Source of the DNA: Sphingomonas lacusdianchii
GTDB taxonomy: Bacteria > Pseudomonadota > Alphaproteobacteria > Sphingomonadales > Sphingomonadaceae
Reading direction: 5' to 3'
DNA: 64,000 nucleotides
NCBI RefSeq assembly: GCF_022664395.1
Contig: NZ_JAKRET010000010.1
Coordinates: 62,001-126,000 of the forward strand
How positions within the stretch are numbered: the stretch's first letter is position 1; every line of letters begins with the position of its first letter. Both the position numbers and the translations under genes were made by a program. Of the stretch, positions 29,671 through 38,613 are shown one piece after another. The notes below the pieces were generated by a model, which saw only the letters and a program-made list of their open reading frames with translations, did not search any database and had not been told where the DNA came from.

Positions 29671-29703
29671 AAGCGGCCGGTGCCTTTGAGGCGCCGGCCG
29701 CTT
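29671..29703. terminator. Bidirectional terminator between the small peptide gene and lepA
   Basis: A 14-bp stem (AAGCGGCCGGTGCC with GGCGCCGGCCGCTT) around a TTTGA loop, with TTTCGTTT on the right and AACGAAAA (Ts on the minus strand) on the left. It can end both the peptide gene and convergent lepA. Confidence 0.8.
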
Positions 29704-29754
29704 TCGTTTGTGCTGTCGAAATGGATCCACCTGGCGCATAGCCGGGGGCGGGGA

Positions 29755-31569
29755 TCAGTTTTCGTCGCCCATGCGCAGCGCGGCGATGAACGCTTCCTGC
29801 GGGATGCTGACCGACCCGTATTCGCGCATCTTCGCCTTGCCCTTCTTCTGCTTGTCGAGCAGCTTGCGCTTGCGGCTGGCGTCGCCGCCATAGCATTTGG
29901 CGGTCACGTCCTTGCGCATCGCGCTGATCGTCTCGCGCGCGATCACCTTGCCGCCGATCGCCGCCTGGATCGGGATCTTGAACAGGTGGCGCGGGATCAG
30001 TTCCTTCAGCCGCTCGACCATGCCGCGTCCCCGCACCTCGGCGGTTCCGCGATGGACGATCATCGACAGCGCATCGACCGGCTCTTCGTTGACGAGGATG
30101 CTCATCTTGACGAGGTCGCCCTCGCGATAGCCGATCTGTTCGTAATCGAAGCTGGCATAGCCCTTCGACAGCGACTTCAGCCGGTCATAGAAATCGAACA
30201 CGACTTCGTTGAGCGGCAGTTCGTACGTCGCCTGCGCCCGCCCGCTGACATAGGTCAGGTTCAGCTGGATGCCGCGCCGGTCCTGGCACAGCTTCAATAT
30301 GCCGCCCAGATATTCGTCGGGGACATAGATCGTCGCCTTGATCCACGGCTCGCTGATCGTCTTGATCTTGTTGACGTCGGGCATGTCGGCCGGGTTGTGC
30401 AGGTCGATCTGCGTGACGCCGGCCGGATCGGGATGGGTCAGTTCGATCTGATACACCACCGACGGCGCGGTGGTGATGAGGTCGAGGTCATATTCGCGGG
30501 TCAGCCGCTCCTGGATGATCTCCAGATGCAGCAGCCCGAGGAACCCGCAGCGGAAGCCGAAGCCCAGCGCCGCCGAGTTTTCCATTTCGAAGGTGAAGCT
30601 GGCGTCGTTCAGCCGCAGCTTGCTGATCGATTCGCGCAGCTTGTCGAACTCGGCGGCATCGACCGGGAACAGGCCGCAGAACACCACCGACTGCACTTCC
30701 TTGAACCCCGGCAGCGCCTCGGCGGTCGGGCGCTTCGCATCGGTGATCGTGTCGCCGACCATCGTCTGCGCCACTTCCTTGATCTGCGCGGTGATGAAAC
30801 CGATCTCGCCGGGGCCGAGGTCGGGCAGCTGCTCGATCTTCGGCCGGAATGCCCCCACCCGGTCGACCAGGTGCGTCGTGTCGGCATTCATGAACTTGAT
30901 CTGCTGACCCTTGCGGATCGACCCGTCGATCACCCGGATCAGGATGACCACGCCCAGATACGGATCATACCAACTGTCGACCAGCATCGCCTTCAAGGGC
31001 GCATTCGCATCGCCCTTGGGCGGCGGAATCTGTTCGACGATCGCGTCGAGAATATCGTCGATCCCGATCCCGGCCTTCGCCGATGCGAGGACGGCGCGCG
31101 ACGTGTCGAGACCGATCAGGTCCTCGATCTCGCTCTTGACCTTTTCCGGTTCGGCGGCGGGCAGGTCGATCTTGTTGATGACCGGGATGATCTCATGGTC
31201 ATGCTCGATTGATTGATAGACGTTGGCGAGCGTCTGCGCCTCCACGCCCTGCGCCGCATCGACCACCAGCAGCGCACCTTCGCACGCCGCCAGCGACCGC
31301 GACACTTCGTAGGCGAAGTCGACATGGCCCGGCGTGTCCATCAGGTTCAGGACATGCCCCTTCCACTCGAGACGCACGGTCTGTGCCTTGATGGTGATGC
31401 CGCGCTCCTTCTCGATCTCCATATTGTCGAGCACCTGCGCCGACATCTCGCGCTCGGCGAGGCCGCCGGTCCGCTGGATCAGCCGGTCGGCGAGCGTCGA
31501 CTTGCCATGGTCGATATGGGCGATGATCGAGAAATTGCGCAGTTTGTCGAGCGGAGTGGCCACGGTCAC
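29755..31569 (-). CDS. lepA: Elongation factor 4 (ribosomal back-translocase)
   Basis: A 604-residue translational GTPase. Visible G motifs are [14 protein letters not shown] (G1), DTPGHVDF (G3) and NKIDLP (G4), followed by domains II-V and the LepA-specific C-terminal domain ([37 protein letters not shown]). The start codon is GTG; a second in-frame GTG lies two codons on. It acts on the ribosome during elongation under stress. Monocistronic and convergent to the small peptide gene. Confidence 0.97.
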   Translation of the reverse strand: MTVATPLDKLRNFSIIAHIDHGKSTLADRLIQRTGGLAEREMSAQVLDNMEIEKERGITIKAQTVRLEWKGHVLNLMDTPGHVDFAYEVSRSLAACEGALLVVDAAQGVEAQTLANVYQSIEHDHEIIPVINKIDLPAAEPEKVKSEIEDLIGLDTSRAVLASAKAGIGIDDILDAIVEQIPPPKGDANAPLKAMLVDSWYDPYLGVVILIRVIDGSIRKGQQIKFMNADTTHLVDRVGAFRPKIEQLPDLGPGEIGFITAQIKEVAQTMVGDTITDAKRPTAEALPGFKEVQSVVFCGLFPVDAAEFDKLRESISKLRLNDASFTFEMENSAALGFGFRCGFLGLLHLEIIQERLTREYDLDLITTAPSVVYQIELTHPDPAGVTQIDLHNPADMPDVNKIKTISEPWIKATIYVPDEYLGGILKLCQDRRGIQLNLTYVSGRAQATYELPLNEVVFDFYDRLKSLSKGYASFDYEQIGYREGDLVKMSILVNEEPVDALSMIVHRGTAEVRGRGMVERLKELIPRHLFKIPIQAAIGGKVIARETISAMRKDVTAKCYGGDASRKRKLLDKQKKGKAKMREYGSVSIPQEAFIAALRMGDEN

Positions 31570-31727
31570 ACATTCGAAAAGAGTAGGATGACTGCGCCCC
31601 TAGCAGCTTCCCCGCCAAAGCCAAACAGCGGCCATGCGAATCTCGCTTGCAGACCCCGAACCCGCCCGCTATAGGCGCGCCTCCAAGCAACGGCAGGCGC
31701 GCTTTCGACGCCCCGCCGATACTCCGT

Positions 31728-31804
31728 CGGGGAGTAGCTCAGCCTGGTAGAGCACTGCCTTCGGGAGGCAGGGGCCGGAGGTTCGAATCCTCTCTCCCCG
31801 ACCA
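31728..31804 (+). tRNA. tRNA-Pro (anticodon CGG)
   Basis: A full cloverleaf: acceptor CGGGGAG/CTCCCCG, D-stem GCTC/GAGC, anticodon stem CTGCC/GGCAG with loop TTCGGGA (anticodon CGG, reading CCG), T-arm with TTCGAAT, discriminator A and an encoded CCA end. No integrase or duplicated 3' end was seen, so it shows no sign of being an attachment site. Confidence 0.97.
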
Positions 31805-31879
31805 TTGGATGTCTTCGCTTCACCGCATTCGCACGCCGGGCGTACTCCGTGCGCTCGATCGATCTTAGCCGAATTAGAC

Positions 31880-31960
31880 GTCATCCCAGCGCAGGCTGGG
31901 ATCTCTTGGTGATGGCGCGAGACAGGAGCCGCACGAGGCCCCAGCCTTCGCTGGGGCGAC
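31880..31960. repeat. Palindromic repeat family C, copy at 31.9 kb
   Basis: Ends GTCATCCCAGCGCAGGCTGG and CCCCAGCCTTCGCTGGGGCG. It occupies the gap after tRNA-Pro. Confidence 0.85.
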
Positions 31961-32024
31961 GCTGCCGGCTAGGCCGATCGACATTCAGTTCGCTGGACGC
32001 GGGACCTCTGCTCTATCTGCTATC

Positions 32025-32119
32025 GTCACACCCGCTGAGGCGGGGGGGCCATATGCGCCAGCGTCCCGAATCCAGCCGAAACGGCAGCGGATATGGATTC
32101 CCGCTTGCGCGGGAATGAC
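32025..32119. repeat. Palindromic repeat, family C-like
   Basis: Ends GTCACACCCGCTGAGGCGGG and TTCCCGCTTGCGCGGGAATG. With the preceding copy it fills the 350-base gap 31805-32154, in which no gene is supported. Confidence 0.7.
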
Positions 32120-32154
32120 GAAAATTCACGATCGCCACTGAATGTCGATTTGCC

Positions 32155-33624
32155 CTAGACCCGGATCGTATCGAGCGGCGCCTTGAGCAGTTGCGGTCGC
32201 GTGGCGGCGATATGCAGGATCAGTTCGCCGAACAGCCCGTTGGCCCAGGCGAACCAGTCGCGGCTGAACTTGGCGGCATCGTCCTTTTCGAACGCCTCGT
32301 GCATGAAGCCGGTGCCGGCATGCGTCCGCTTGAGCGTGGCGAGGCACCGAAGGATCGTCGCATCGTCGGTGGCGCTGAGCGCGCGGACGATCAGCGACAT
32401 CGGCCAGATATAGTTCATGCCCTGATGCGGCCCGCCAATGCCTTCGCCGGCCGTGCCCTTGAAGAACCACGGATTGGCCTCGCTCCACGCCGCCTTCGCG
32501 GTGCGCTGCCAGCGTGCGTCGTTCGCCGGAACGCAGCCGAGCCATGCGAGGCTCGACAGCGAGGGCACATTGGCGTCGTCCATGAAGATCGCATTGCCAT
32601 AGCCATCGACCTCATAGGCCCAGACAACGCTGCCATCGGCGAGCCGCATCGTGCCGTGCTGCGCGACCGCCGCCGCGACCTCGTCGGCAAGCGCGGTCGC
32701 GTCCCGCGCCAACGCATTGTCGTTGCGGGCTTCGCTCGCGACCTGCGCCATTTCGCGCAGCGTCGTCACCGCGAACAGATTGGCAGGCACGAACAGCTGA
32801 TATTGGCAGGCATCGTCGGAGGGGCGGAAGCCCGAATGGATCATCCCGTTCTTGACCGTCGGCGCGCCATAGCCGGCGAGCAGCGTCTCGGTCGGCTGGC
32901 GGCTCGCGCGCTGGAACTTGTACGGCCCCGGCCCGTCCTTGCGCTGCTGTTCGCGGAAGGTCCGCACGATCGCCCGCATCGCGTCGGCCCATTGCGCGTC
33001 GAACGGCGTCGCATCGCGCGTCGCGGTCCAATATCCGTGCGACAGCCGCATCGAATAGCATAGCGAATCGATCTCCCATTTGCGCTCGGCGACGCCGGGC
33101 CGCATCTCGGTCACGTCCTCCTTGGCCCAGCCCAGCGACGTCGGGGCGGTCGGATCCTCCATGAAGGCATTGGCATAAGGGTCGATCAGCACGCTGCGCG
33201 CATGGCGGGCGATCAGCCCGCGGAACAGTTCGCGCAGCTTCGCATCCTGCCTCGCCAGATGGAGGTAGGATTTCACCTGCGCCGCCGAATCGCGCAGCCA
33301 CAGGCAGGGAATGTCGCCGGTGATGACGAAACTGTCGGGCTTGCCGTCGACCGTGCCCATCCGCACCGTCGTGTCGAGCGTGTTGGGATAGCAATTGGCG
33401 AACAGCCACGCGACCTCGGGATCGGCAATCATCCGGCTGACCCGTGCAATTTCCTGTTCGACCGCCTTGCTGACGAATCGGCGGTCGGCGGGGGCGGGAC
33501 GCTTGCTCGCAAAGCCGCCCTTCGCACCGCCCTGCGCGCGTGCGATCGGAGCGAGCGTGCCGGAGGCCAGCCCGGCGCCCAGCAGGGCACCCTGCGTCAT
33601 CAACGTGCGGCGGTCGGTAAGCAT
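32155..33624 (-). CDS. GH125 exo-alpha-1,6-mannosidase
   Basis: A 489-residue glycoside hydrolase of family 125 (DUF1237), inverting exo-alpha-1,6-mannosidases. An N-terminal twin-arginine-like signal (MLTDRRTLMTQGALLGAGLASGTLAPIARAQ) sends it to the periplasm. Family stretches: NCYPNTLDTTV, GDIPCLWLRDSAAQV, KWEIDSLCYSM, NGMIHSGFRPSDDACQYQ and HQGMNYIWPMSLI. It would trim mannose from glycans; there are no other mannan genes next to it. The start is set by the signal peptide; the open frame extends far upstream without support. Confidence 0.88.
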   Translation of the reverse strand: MLTDRRTLMTQGALLGAGLASGTLAPIARAQGGAKGGFASKRPAPADRRFVSKAVEQEIARVSRMIADPEVAWLFANCYPNTLDTTVRMGTVDGKPDSFVITGDIPCLWLRDSAAQVKSYLHLARQDAKLRELFRGLIARHARSVLIDPYANAFMEDPTAPTSLGWAKEDVTEMRPGVAERKWEIDSLCYSMRLSHGYWTATRDATPFDAQWADAMRAIVRTFREQQRKDGPGPYKFQRASRQPTETLLAGYGAPTVKNGMIHSGFRPSDDACQYQLFVPANLFAVTTLREMAQVASEARNDNALARDATALADEVAAAVAQHGTMRLADGSVVWAYEVDGYGNAIFMDDANVPSLSSLAWLGCVPANDARWQRTAKAAWSEANPWFFKGTAGEGIGGPHQGMNYIWPMSLIVRALSATDDATILRCLATLKRTHAGTGFMHEAFEKDDAAKFSRDWFAWANGLFGELILHIAATRPQLLKAPLDTIRV

Positions 33625-33921
33625 CGGACGGTCTCCGTTATCCTGAAGGTCGGCGGCGCGGGCGACCGCTGCCTCGTACTGGCAGGCGATCCAGTGCCGA
33701 TGCATCGGCATCGTTGCAACCATGCTCGCAAGTCCGCGTCGCCATCTGCGGATTCTTTCCTTGGGGCAAATGCATGAGGCCGGAGCCGGATCGCGTGCCG
33801 TTATACGGGTCGCGACCCGTCCGATCCGCTCCGACGTCGCTTTCCCATTGTGCAATGCAGCATGAAGACCATATCCTGTTCGGGCGGCCAGCGGGGTGCC
33901 GCGACGACAAGGTTTTCGACC

Positions 33922-35019
33922 ATGGTTTCGCTCTCCACCACCATTTCCCGCCTGTCGCGCATGCAACCGCCCGGCGCGCGGCCGAGCGTGCCCGACCGGC
34001 TGCACGACCTGACCGGCTTCGCGCCCGATCCCGGCAATCTGCGCGCGCGGATGTACGTGCCCGCCGACCTGAAGCCCGGCGCCGCGCTGGTCGTCGCGCT
34101 GCACGGCTGTACGCAGGATGCGGCGGTCTACGACCATGGCACCGGCTGGTCGACGCTCGCCGACGCACAGGGCTTCGCCGTGCTGTTCCCCGAGCAGCGC
34201 CGCGCCAACAACGCCAATATGTGCTTCAACTGGTTCGAGGCTGCCGACATTGCCCGCATCGGTGGCGAGGCCGAATCGATCGCGGCGATGATCGACGCGG
34301 CGGTCGCTGCGCACGGCATCGATCCGGCGAGGATCTTCATCACCGGCCTGTCGGCGGGCGGGGCGATGACCGCGGTTATGCTCGCCACCTGGCCCGAACG
34401 CTTCGCCGCCGGTGCGATCATCGGCGGCCTGCCCTATGGCACCGCGATCGGCGTGCGCGAAGCGCTGGAGCGGATGCGCGGGCAGTGTCTGCCGAGCGCC
34501 GACGGTGCCGCTGCAACCGTGCGCGCGGTGGCGGGGCCGGTGCGAATGCCGCGCGTCGCCATCTGGCACGGCACCGCCGACACGACGGTCGTCGTCGCCA
34601 ACATGGATGCGCTGCTCGACCAGTGGCGCGGCGTCCACGGCCTGTCCGCCGCTACGCCGCGCCAGACTGTCCGGCCCGGCTGGCAGCACCGCGTGTGGAG
34701 CGATCCGGCCGGTACCCCGCTGGTCGAGGAATGGCGCGTGCTAGCAATGGGCCACGGCGTGCCGATCGACGGCGTCAGCGGTATCGGCGCGGCCGGCCCG
34801 TTCATGCTCGACGTCGGCCTGTCGAGCACCATGGAGATCGCACGGAGCTGGGGCTTGGCCGAGGCCGTCGATCCGCCTGTCGCCGCCCAGCCTGTCCCCA
34901 CGCCTCGCGCTGCAAAGCTCGAACGCCTGCCCCCCGAACCCGGCGCTACCGACCAGGCCGCCGGTACGGTGCAGGCGACGATCGAAAAGGCATTGCGCGC
35001 CGCCGGCTTAATGCGCTGA
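33922..35019 (+). CDS. Poly(3-hydroxybutyrate) depolymerase-type esterase (CE1/LpqC)
   Basis: A 365-residue alpha/beta hydrolase of the PHB depolymerase/esterase family. The nucleophile sits in GLSAGG (ITGLSAGGAMTAVML), the oxyanion region is LHGCTQDAAVYDHGTGW, the acid is near IWHGTADTTV and the histidine near AMGHGVPIDG. No clear signal peptide is visible with this start (MVSLSTTISRLSRM); ATGs at 33850 and 33862 would lengthen the N-terminus. Substrates could be polyhydroxyalkanoate or feruloyl/acetyl esters. Confidence 0.8.
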   Translation: MVSLSTTISRLSRMQPPGARPSVPDRLHDLTGFAPDPGNLRARMYVPADLKPGAALVVALHGCTQDAAVYDHGTGWSTLADAQGFAVLFPEQRRANNANMCFNWFEAADIARIGGEAESIAAMIDAAVAAHGIDPARIFITGLSAGGAMTAVMLATWPERFAAGAIIGGLPYGTAIGVREALERMRGQCLPSADGAAATVRAVAGPVRMPRVAIWHGTADTTVVVANMDALLDQWRGVHGLSAATPRQTVRPGWQHRVWSDPAGTPLVEEWRVLAMGHGVPIDGVSGIGAAGPFMLDVGLSSTMEIARSWGLAEAVDPPVAAQPVPTPRAAKLERLPPEPGATDQAAGTVQATIEKALRAAGLMR

Positions 35020-35055
35020 CTTGCCGCGCCGGATCGGGCGCGGCACAACGGCCAC

Positions 35056-35439
35056 GTGCTCGCCCGCCCGCCCCGCCCCCGTTCGCGCGCCTCGCGCGTC
35101 GCCGCCGACGATGCCGGACGGCGCGGCGAGCGCATCGCCGGCTGGTGGCTGCGCCTGAAGGGCTGGCGCATCCTCGCCCGCCGTGTCCGGACCAAGGCCG
35201 GCGAGGTCGACCTGATCGCCCGACGCGGATCGATCGTCGCCTTCGTCGAGGTCAAGACGCGCGCGACGACCGCCGATCTCGACTACGCGATCGACGAACG
35301 CCGTCTGGCGCGGGTCGCGGCGGCGGCCGAGATACTAGCGCCGACCTATGCGGAAGGCTGCGACGTCCGCATCGACGTCATCCTCCTCGCACCCGGCACC
35401 CCGCCGCGCCATATCGAGAATGCCTGGATCGGGTATTGA
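35056..35439 (+). CDS. yraN: YraN/UPF0102 endonuclease-like protein
   Basis: A 127-residue protein of the UPF0102 family with an endonuclease-like fold: GRRGERIAGWWLRLKGWRILARRVRTKAGEVDLIARRGSIVAFVEVKTRATTADL carries the conserved GE(V)DLIA and VEVKTR motifs (the D-ExK nuclease pattern). It starts with GTG. In many bacteria it follows rsmI; here it stands alone 36 bases after the esterase. Confidence 0.9.
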   Translation: MLARPPRPRSRASRVAADDAGRRGERIAGWWLRLKGWRILARRVRTKAGEVDLIARRGSIVAFVEVKTRATTADLDYAIDERRLARVAAAAEILAPTYAEGCDVRIDVILLAPGTPPRHIENAWIGY

Positions 35440-35545
35440 ATCACGCTTTGGGCAGTTGTCGCCCCTTACGCACGTTCAACAACTCTGCCGTCAGTCGCTC
35501 GGTTGGCCACCAAAACAAAGCCGCGCCAGTTCTCGAAAAGTAAGT

Positions 35546-36004
35546 TCAATTGGCCGCGAAATAGCGCAGCCGATCTGTAAAGTTGGAAACTGCAGCGTCC
35601 AAACCATCGATCCTGAATGTGTTGATTGCCAGCGTCGATCCACAAGAGAGTTTGGCCTGTCCAAGCCACGCATTTATATCAGCGCGCAGTCTCTTCTGGA
35701 CTCCGCGACGGGACAGCTGCAACCATCGCTTTACCTCTACTGAGTAGGAGGCTTGAAAGTCGCTCTCGCCCAGACATTTCTTGATATCGATCGATATCAC
35801 GACGGGGCCACCCTGCGTCCAGCTAGCTTGCAAGGTGTTTGGCGCATCGCCTTGCGTCAACATCACAGAAGCGTCGTTGCCTTCCGTTCCTGACAGGCTT
35901 GAGATGCTTACGACACGCCAAGCTCCAAACATCTTTCCGGTCGGCTGAGAGGCTGAGGCCGCCCCACTCGTTACCAGAACGGCAAGAAAAAGAAGCGCTC
36001 GCAT
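35546..36004 (-). CDS. Hypothetical small secreted protein, lower GC
   Basis: A 152-residue protein with a signal peptide (MRALLFLAVLVTSGAASA). It begins KMFGAWRVVSISSLSGTEGNDASVMLTQGD and has two cysteines (KKCLGES, KLSCGST). The coding region is visibly lower in GC than its neighbours, which suggests acquisition. The family is not recognised. Confidence 0.6.
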   Translation of the reverse strand: MRALLFLAVLVTSGAASASQPTGKMFGAWRVVSISSLSGTEGNDASVMLTQGDAPNTLQASWTQGGPVVISIDIKKCLGESDFQASYSVEVKRWLQLSRRGVQKRLRADINAWLGQAKLSCGSTLAINTFRIDGLDAAVSNFTDRLRYFAAN

Positions 36005-36197
36005 CTGCCGACATTGTGCCAAAGGCAGGAAGTCCGCCAACGACCCGATCACGCCATCCCCCACTTTCCTACACCCGCCAAGTCTGCGACCATAATCGCT
36101 GGCCGCCATCCGCCCACGCTCCTTGACACCGCCGCATCGCCCCGACGCACATCGCGCAAAAACGTGGCGAGTGTGAACTTCGTGAACTTTGGCTCAT

Positions 36198-37067
36198 TTA
36201 CCCGCCGAATCCCGGCACTTCCGGCGGGATGGCCGCGTTGCGCCAGCGTTCGACCGGTACCGTCGCAACACCCTGATCGGTCTTGATCCGCTGGATCAGC
36301 GTCGCGCCCTGCTGCACCGTCTCGCCGATCGTCGCGCGGGTGCGGACCCAGTAATGGTCGGACTGGAAGCGCGTGCCGCCGGGCGCGGTCACGTCCTCGC
36401 GCGCCAGATCGTCCTTCGACAGATAGCCCTGCCGGTTGCGCAACGCGATCAGCCGCTGCGCCTTGGACGGTTCGAACAGCACCGCCATCAACTCGGGCGT
36501 CGCGGCATTCAGGTTGATCGCGGTATCGCCGGGCAGCGCGGTCACCATCCGCGCCAGCAGCGCCGCCTGTTCGGGCGGCAGGAACACCGCGAGCGGGCGC
36601 AGGTCCTGCACCGGCCCCTTCTCGCGGATCAGCGCGATCGCCGCGACCGCCTTTTCCTCCTCGATCCCCGCCGCCTTGGCGATGCGCAGGAACAGCAGCT
36701 GCGGGATCGGGTCCAGCTCGCGCCGCACCGAATTGACGTTGAAGCGCCCCTCGGCATCGGCGATGGCGAGGTCGAACCGCCCGCCCTCGATCGCGATGCC
36801 GTTCTCGCTGATCGCGCCCCATGGCTCGCCCGGATAGTCCGCCTCGGGAGCGACCCGCGCGTCGCGTTGCAGGGCCGAAAGCGCAGACAGCTCGCCGCCG
36901 CGCACCACCGCCAGCGCCCGCGCCGCCTCACGCGACCGAATTGACCGGTCGAGCGCCACCTCCTCGCGGTTGATCATCAGCAGGACGAGGCCGCTGGCAA
37001 TCGCCACGAACATCAGCACGTTGACGAGGATCATGCCCGCCTCGCGCTCGGGCACCGGCCGGGTCAT
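36198..37067 (-). CDS. gspK: Type II secretion minor pseudopilin GspK
   Basis: A 289-residue pseudopilin, longer than the others as usual for GspK. The processing site is EREAG/MILVNVLMFVAIASGLVLLM, without Glu5, the known GspK exception. A large helical insertion (about 90-220) contains LNLNAATPELMAVLF-like repeats (INLNAATPELMAVLF). GspK caps the pseudopilus tip with GspI and GspJ. It overlaps gspJ by ATGA and is about 15 kb away from the main gsp cluster. Confidence 0.92.
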   Translation of the reverse strand: MTRPVPEREAGMILVNVLMFVAIASGLVLLMINREEVALDRSIRSREAARALAVVRGGELSALSALQRDARVAPEADYPGEPWGAISENGIAIEGGRFDLAIADAEGRFNVNSVRRELDPIPQLLFLRIAKAAGIEEEKAVAAIALIREKGPVQDLRPLAVFLPPEQAALLARMVTALPGDTAINLNAATPELMAVLFEPSKAQRLIALRNRQGYLSKDDLAREDVTAPGGTRFQSDHYWVRTRATIGETVQQGATLIQRIKTDQGVATVPVERWRNAAIPPEVPGFGG

Positions 37068-37597
37068 GCGGTCTTGGCCGGGATCGGCAGCGTCACGATC
37101 CGCCGCAAATTGCCGCCGCCGGGGCCGCCCACCTGCAACTCGACCACGACGGCACGCGGCCAGTCGAGTGAGCGGTCGGGCGCGGGCGGCCAGCCGTCCC
37201 GCCAGCCGCCGTCGAAATAACGCCAGCGTGCCGCCGTCACCTGATCGAGCACCAACTGCGCCCGGCCATCGACCACGCGCAGCAGCTGCCCGTCGGTCAC
37301 TCGATAGCCGACCCCGATCGGCGGTCCGCCCAGCCCCGGCGCGCTTCGCCGGAACCGCAGCCCCGCCGCATCGCCGCCCAGCGGCCCCGGCGCGATCTGG
37401 TCGAGATCGCTGGAGATCACCACCATCGCCCGTTGCAGATCGGCGACCCGGTCGAGCCGCGCCTCGGTCCGTCCGTCGACGCCGATCACGCTGTCGACCA
37501 GCGCCAGCCCCGCGACCGCGATCAGCGCGAACAGCCCCAGCGAGATCATCAGTTCGAGGAGGGTGAAGCCTGCCTCCCCCGACCGGCGCGGGGTCAT
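37064..37597 (-). CDS. gspJ: Type II secretion minor pseudopilin GspJ
   Basis: A 177-residue minor pseudopilin with leader MTPRRSGEAG and processing site G/FTLLELMISLGLFALIAVAGLALVD (Glu at +5). The mature part has the GspJ pattern of a beta-rich domain with RYFDGGWRDGWPP. Its start overlaps the stop of the upstream binding-protein gene and its end overlaps gspK. Confidence 0.9.
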   Translation of the reverse strand: MTPRRSGEAGFTLLELMISLGLFALIAVAGLALVDSVIGVDGRTEARLDRVADLQRAMVVISSDLDQIAPGPLGGDAAGLRFRRSAPGLGGPPIGVGYRVTDGQLLRVVDGRAQLVLDQVTAARWRYFDGGWRDGWPPAPDRSLDWPRAVVVELQVGGPGGGNLRRIVTLPIPAKTA

Positions 37598-38613
37598 GCG
37601 CCGCGGCTCTCCGCCACCTTCTGATAGACGCCGTTGGTGGGGACAAGGATCGCGAAGTCGCGCGCGCAGCTCCCGTCCGAGCGGAAGCGGACCCGCCCGG
37701 TCACGCCGTCGAAACCCGCTTCGCGCAGCACGCCTTCACGGGTCATCGCATCGGCCTCGCGCAAAGTCCTCGCGATCATCGCCGCGTCGTTGCCCAGCGC
37801 CGCGATCGCACCGGGCTTGCCGCCGTTGCGCGCGGCATATGCGGTGGCGAAGGTCGCGAAGCGTTCGGGATCGGGGCTGGCGATCCACGCCCCCTCCAGC
37901 GCCCCCGCCGCATCGGGCCGGTAATCGAGCCCCTGCATCGTCGCCAGCAACTGCATCCCCCGCGCCTTCAACGCCGGGGCCAGCGCCACCGCTGCGCCGG
38001 GCACGAACGCGGCATCGGCCTCCAGCCCCGCCGGCAGGGTGCCGGCGACCGGTTGCACGACGGTGATGGTCAGGCCCAGATCGGCCTCCGCCGCCTTGGC
38101 CGCCGCCACCGATGCCCGCGCCCAGGGCGTCCCGTCATCGACTGCCAGCACCCGCCGTACCCCGCGCGACCGGGCGTAGCCGAGGATCGCCGACGCCGCC
38201 TGTGCGGGGGTGATGCCGAACACGAACGCCGCGCCGCCGCGTGCCGCCGCATCGTTGGTCAGCGCCACCACCGGCACCGACACCGCCGCCGCCACCGCGC
38301 GCGTCTCCTCGGCCGATAGCGGCCCGATCAGCATCGTCGCCCCGCCCTTCACCGCCGCCCGCGCCGCGCGCACCGCACCCGCCGCGCTACCGCCGGTATC
38401 GACCACCGACAGCGCGGTCGCATCGGTTTCGGCGAGCCTCGCCGCATTGGCTATGCTAAGCCCCAGGCCGCTTCGGTCTCCGGTCAGCGGAACCAGCAAC
38501 GCGGCGGAGCGCTTGGCCCGGCGCGCAGCCATTAGGGGGGAGGCGGCCCATGCCGCAGACGACAGCAGCATCGCATCCCGGAACAGCCCAAGCGTCGAGC
38601 GTCGCGATCGCAT
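37594..38613 (-). CDS. Periplasmic binding-protein-like (Peripla_BP_6) protein
   Basis: A 339-residue protein of the branched-chain amino-acid/LivJ-like receptor fold: SAALLVPLTGDRSGLGLSIANAARLAE at the start of the mature chain and GGATMLIGPLSAEETRAVAAA further on. The N-terminus (MRSRRSTLGLF...SSAAWAASPLMA) looks like a signal with an RR pair. It heads the gspJ-gspK operon, sharing four bases with gspJ, and overlaps divergent gspN by 64 bases. No transporter permease is nearby; similar folds act in cell-wall synthesis control (LpoA), which may fit T2SS insertion better than nutrient uptake (inference). Confidence 0.7.
   Translation of the reverse strand: MRSRRSTLGLFRDAMLLSSAAWAASPLMAARRAKRSAALLVPLTGDRSGLGLSIANAARLAETDATALSVVDTGGSAAGAVRAARAAVKGGATMLIGPLSAEETRAVAAAVSVPVVALTNDAAARGGAAFVFGITPAQAASAILGYARSRGVRRVLAVDDGTPWARASVAAAKAAEADLGLTITVVQPVAGTLPAGLEADAAFVPGAAVALAPALKARGMQLLATMQGLDYRPDAAGALEGAWIASPDPERFATFATAYAARNGGKPGAIAALGNDAAMIARTLREADAMTREGVLREAGFDGVTGRVRFRSDGSCARDFAILVPTNGVYQKVAESRGA

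Noticed and set aside
31728..32154. tRNA-Pro as an integration site for a genomic island
   Set aside because: No integrase, no repeated tRNA 3' end and no mobile genes follow; only intergenic repeats.
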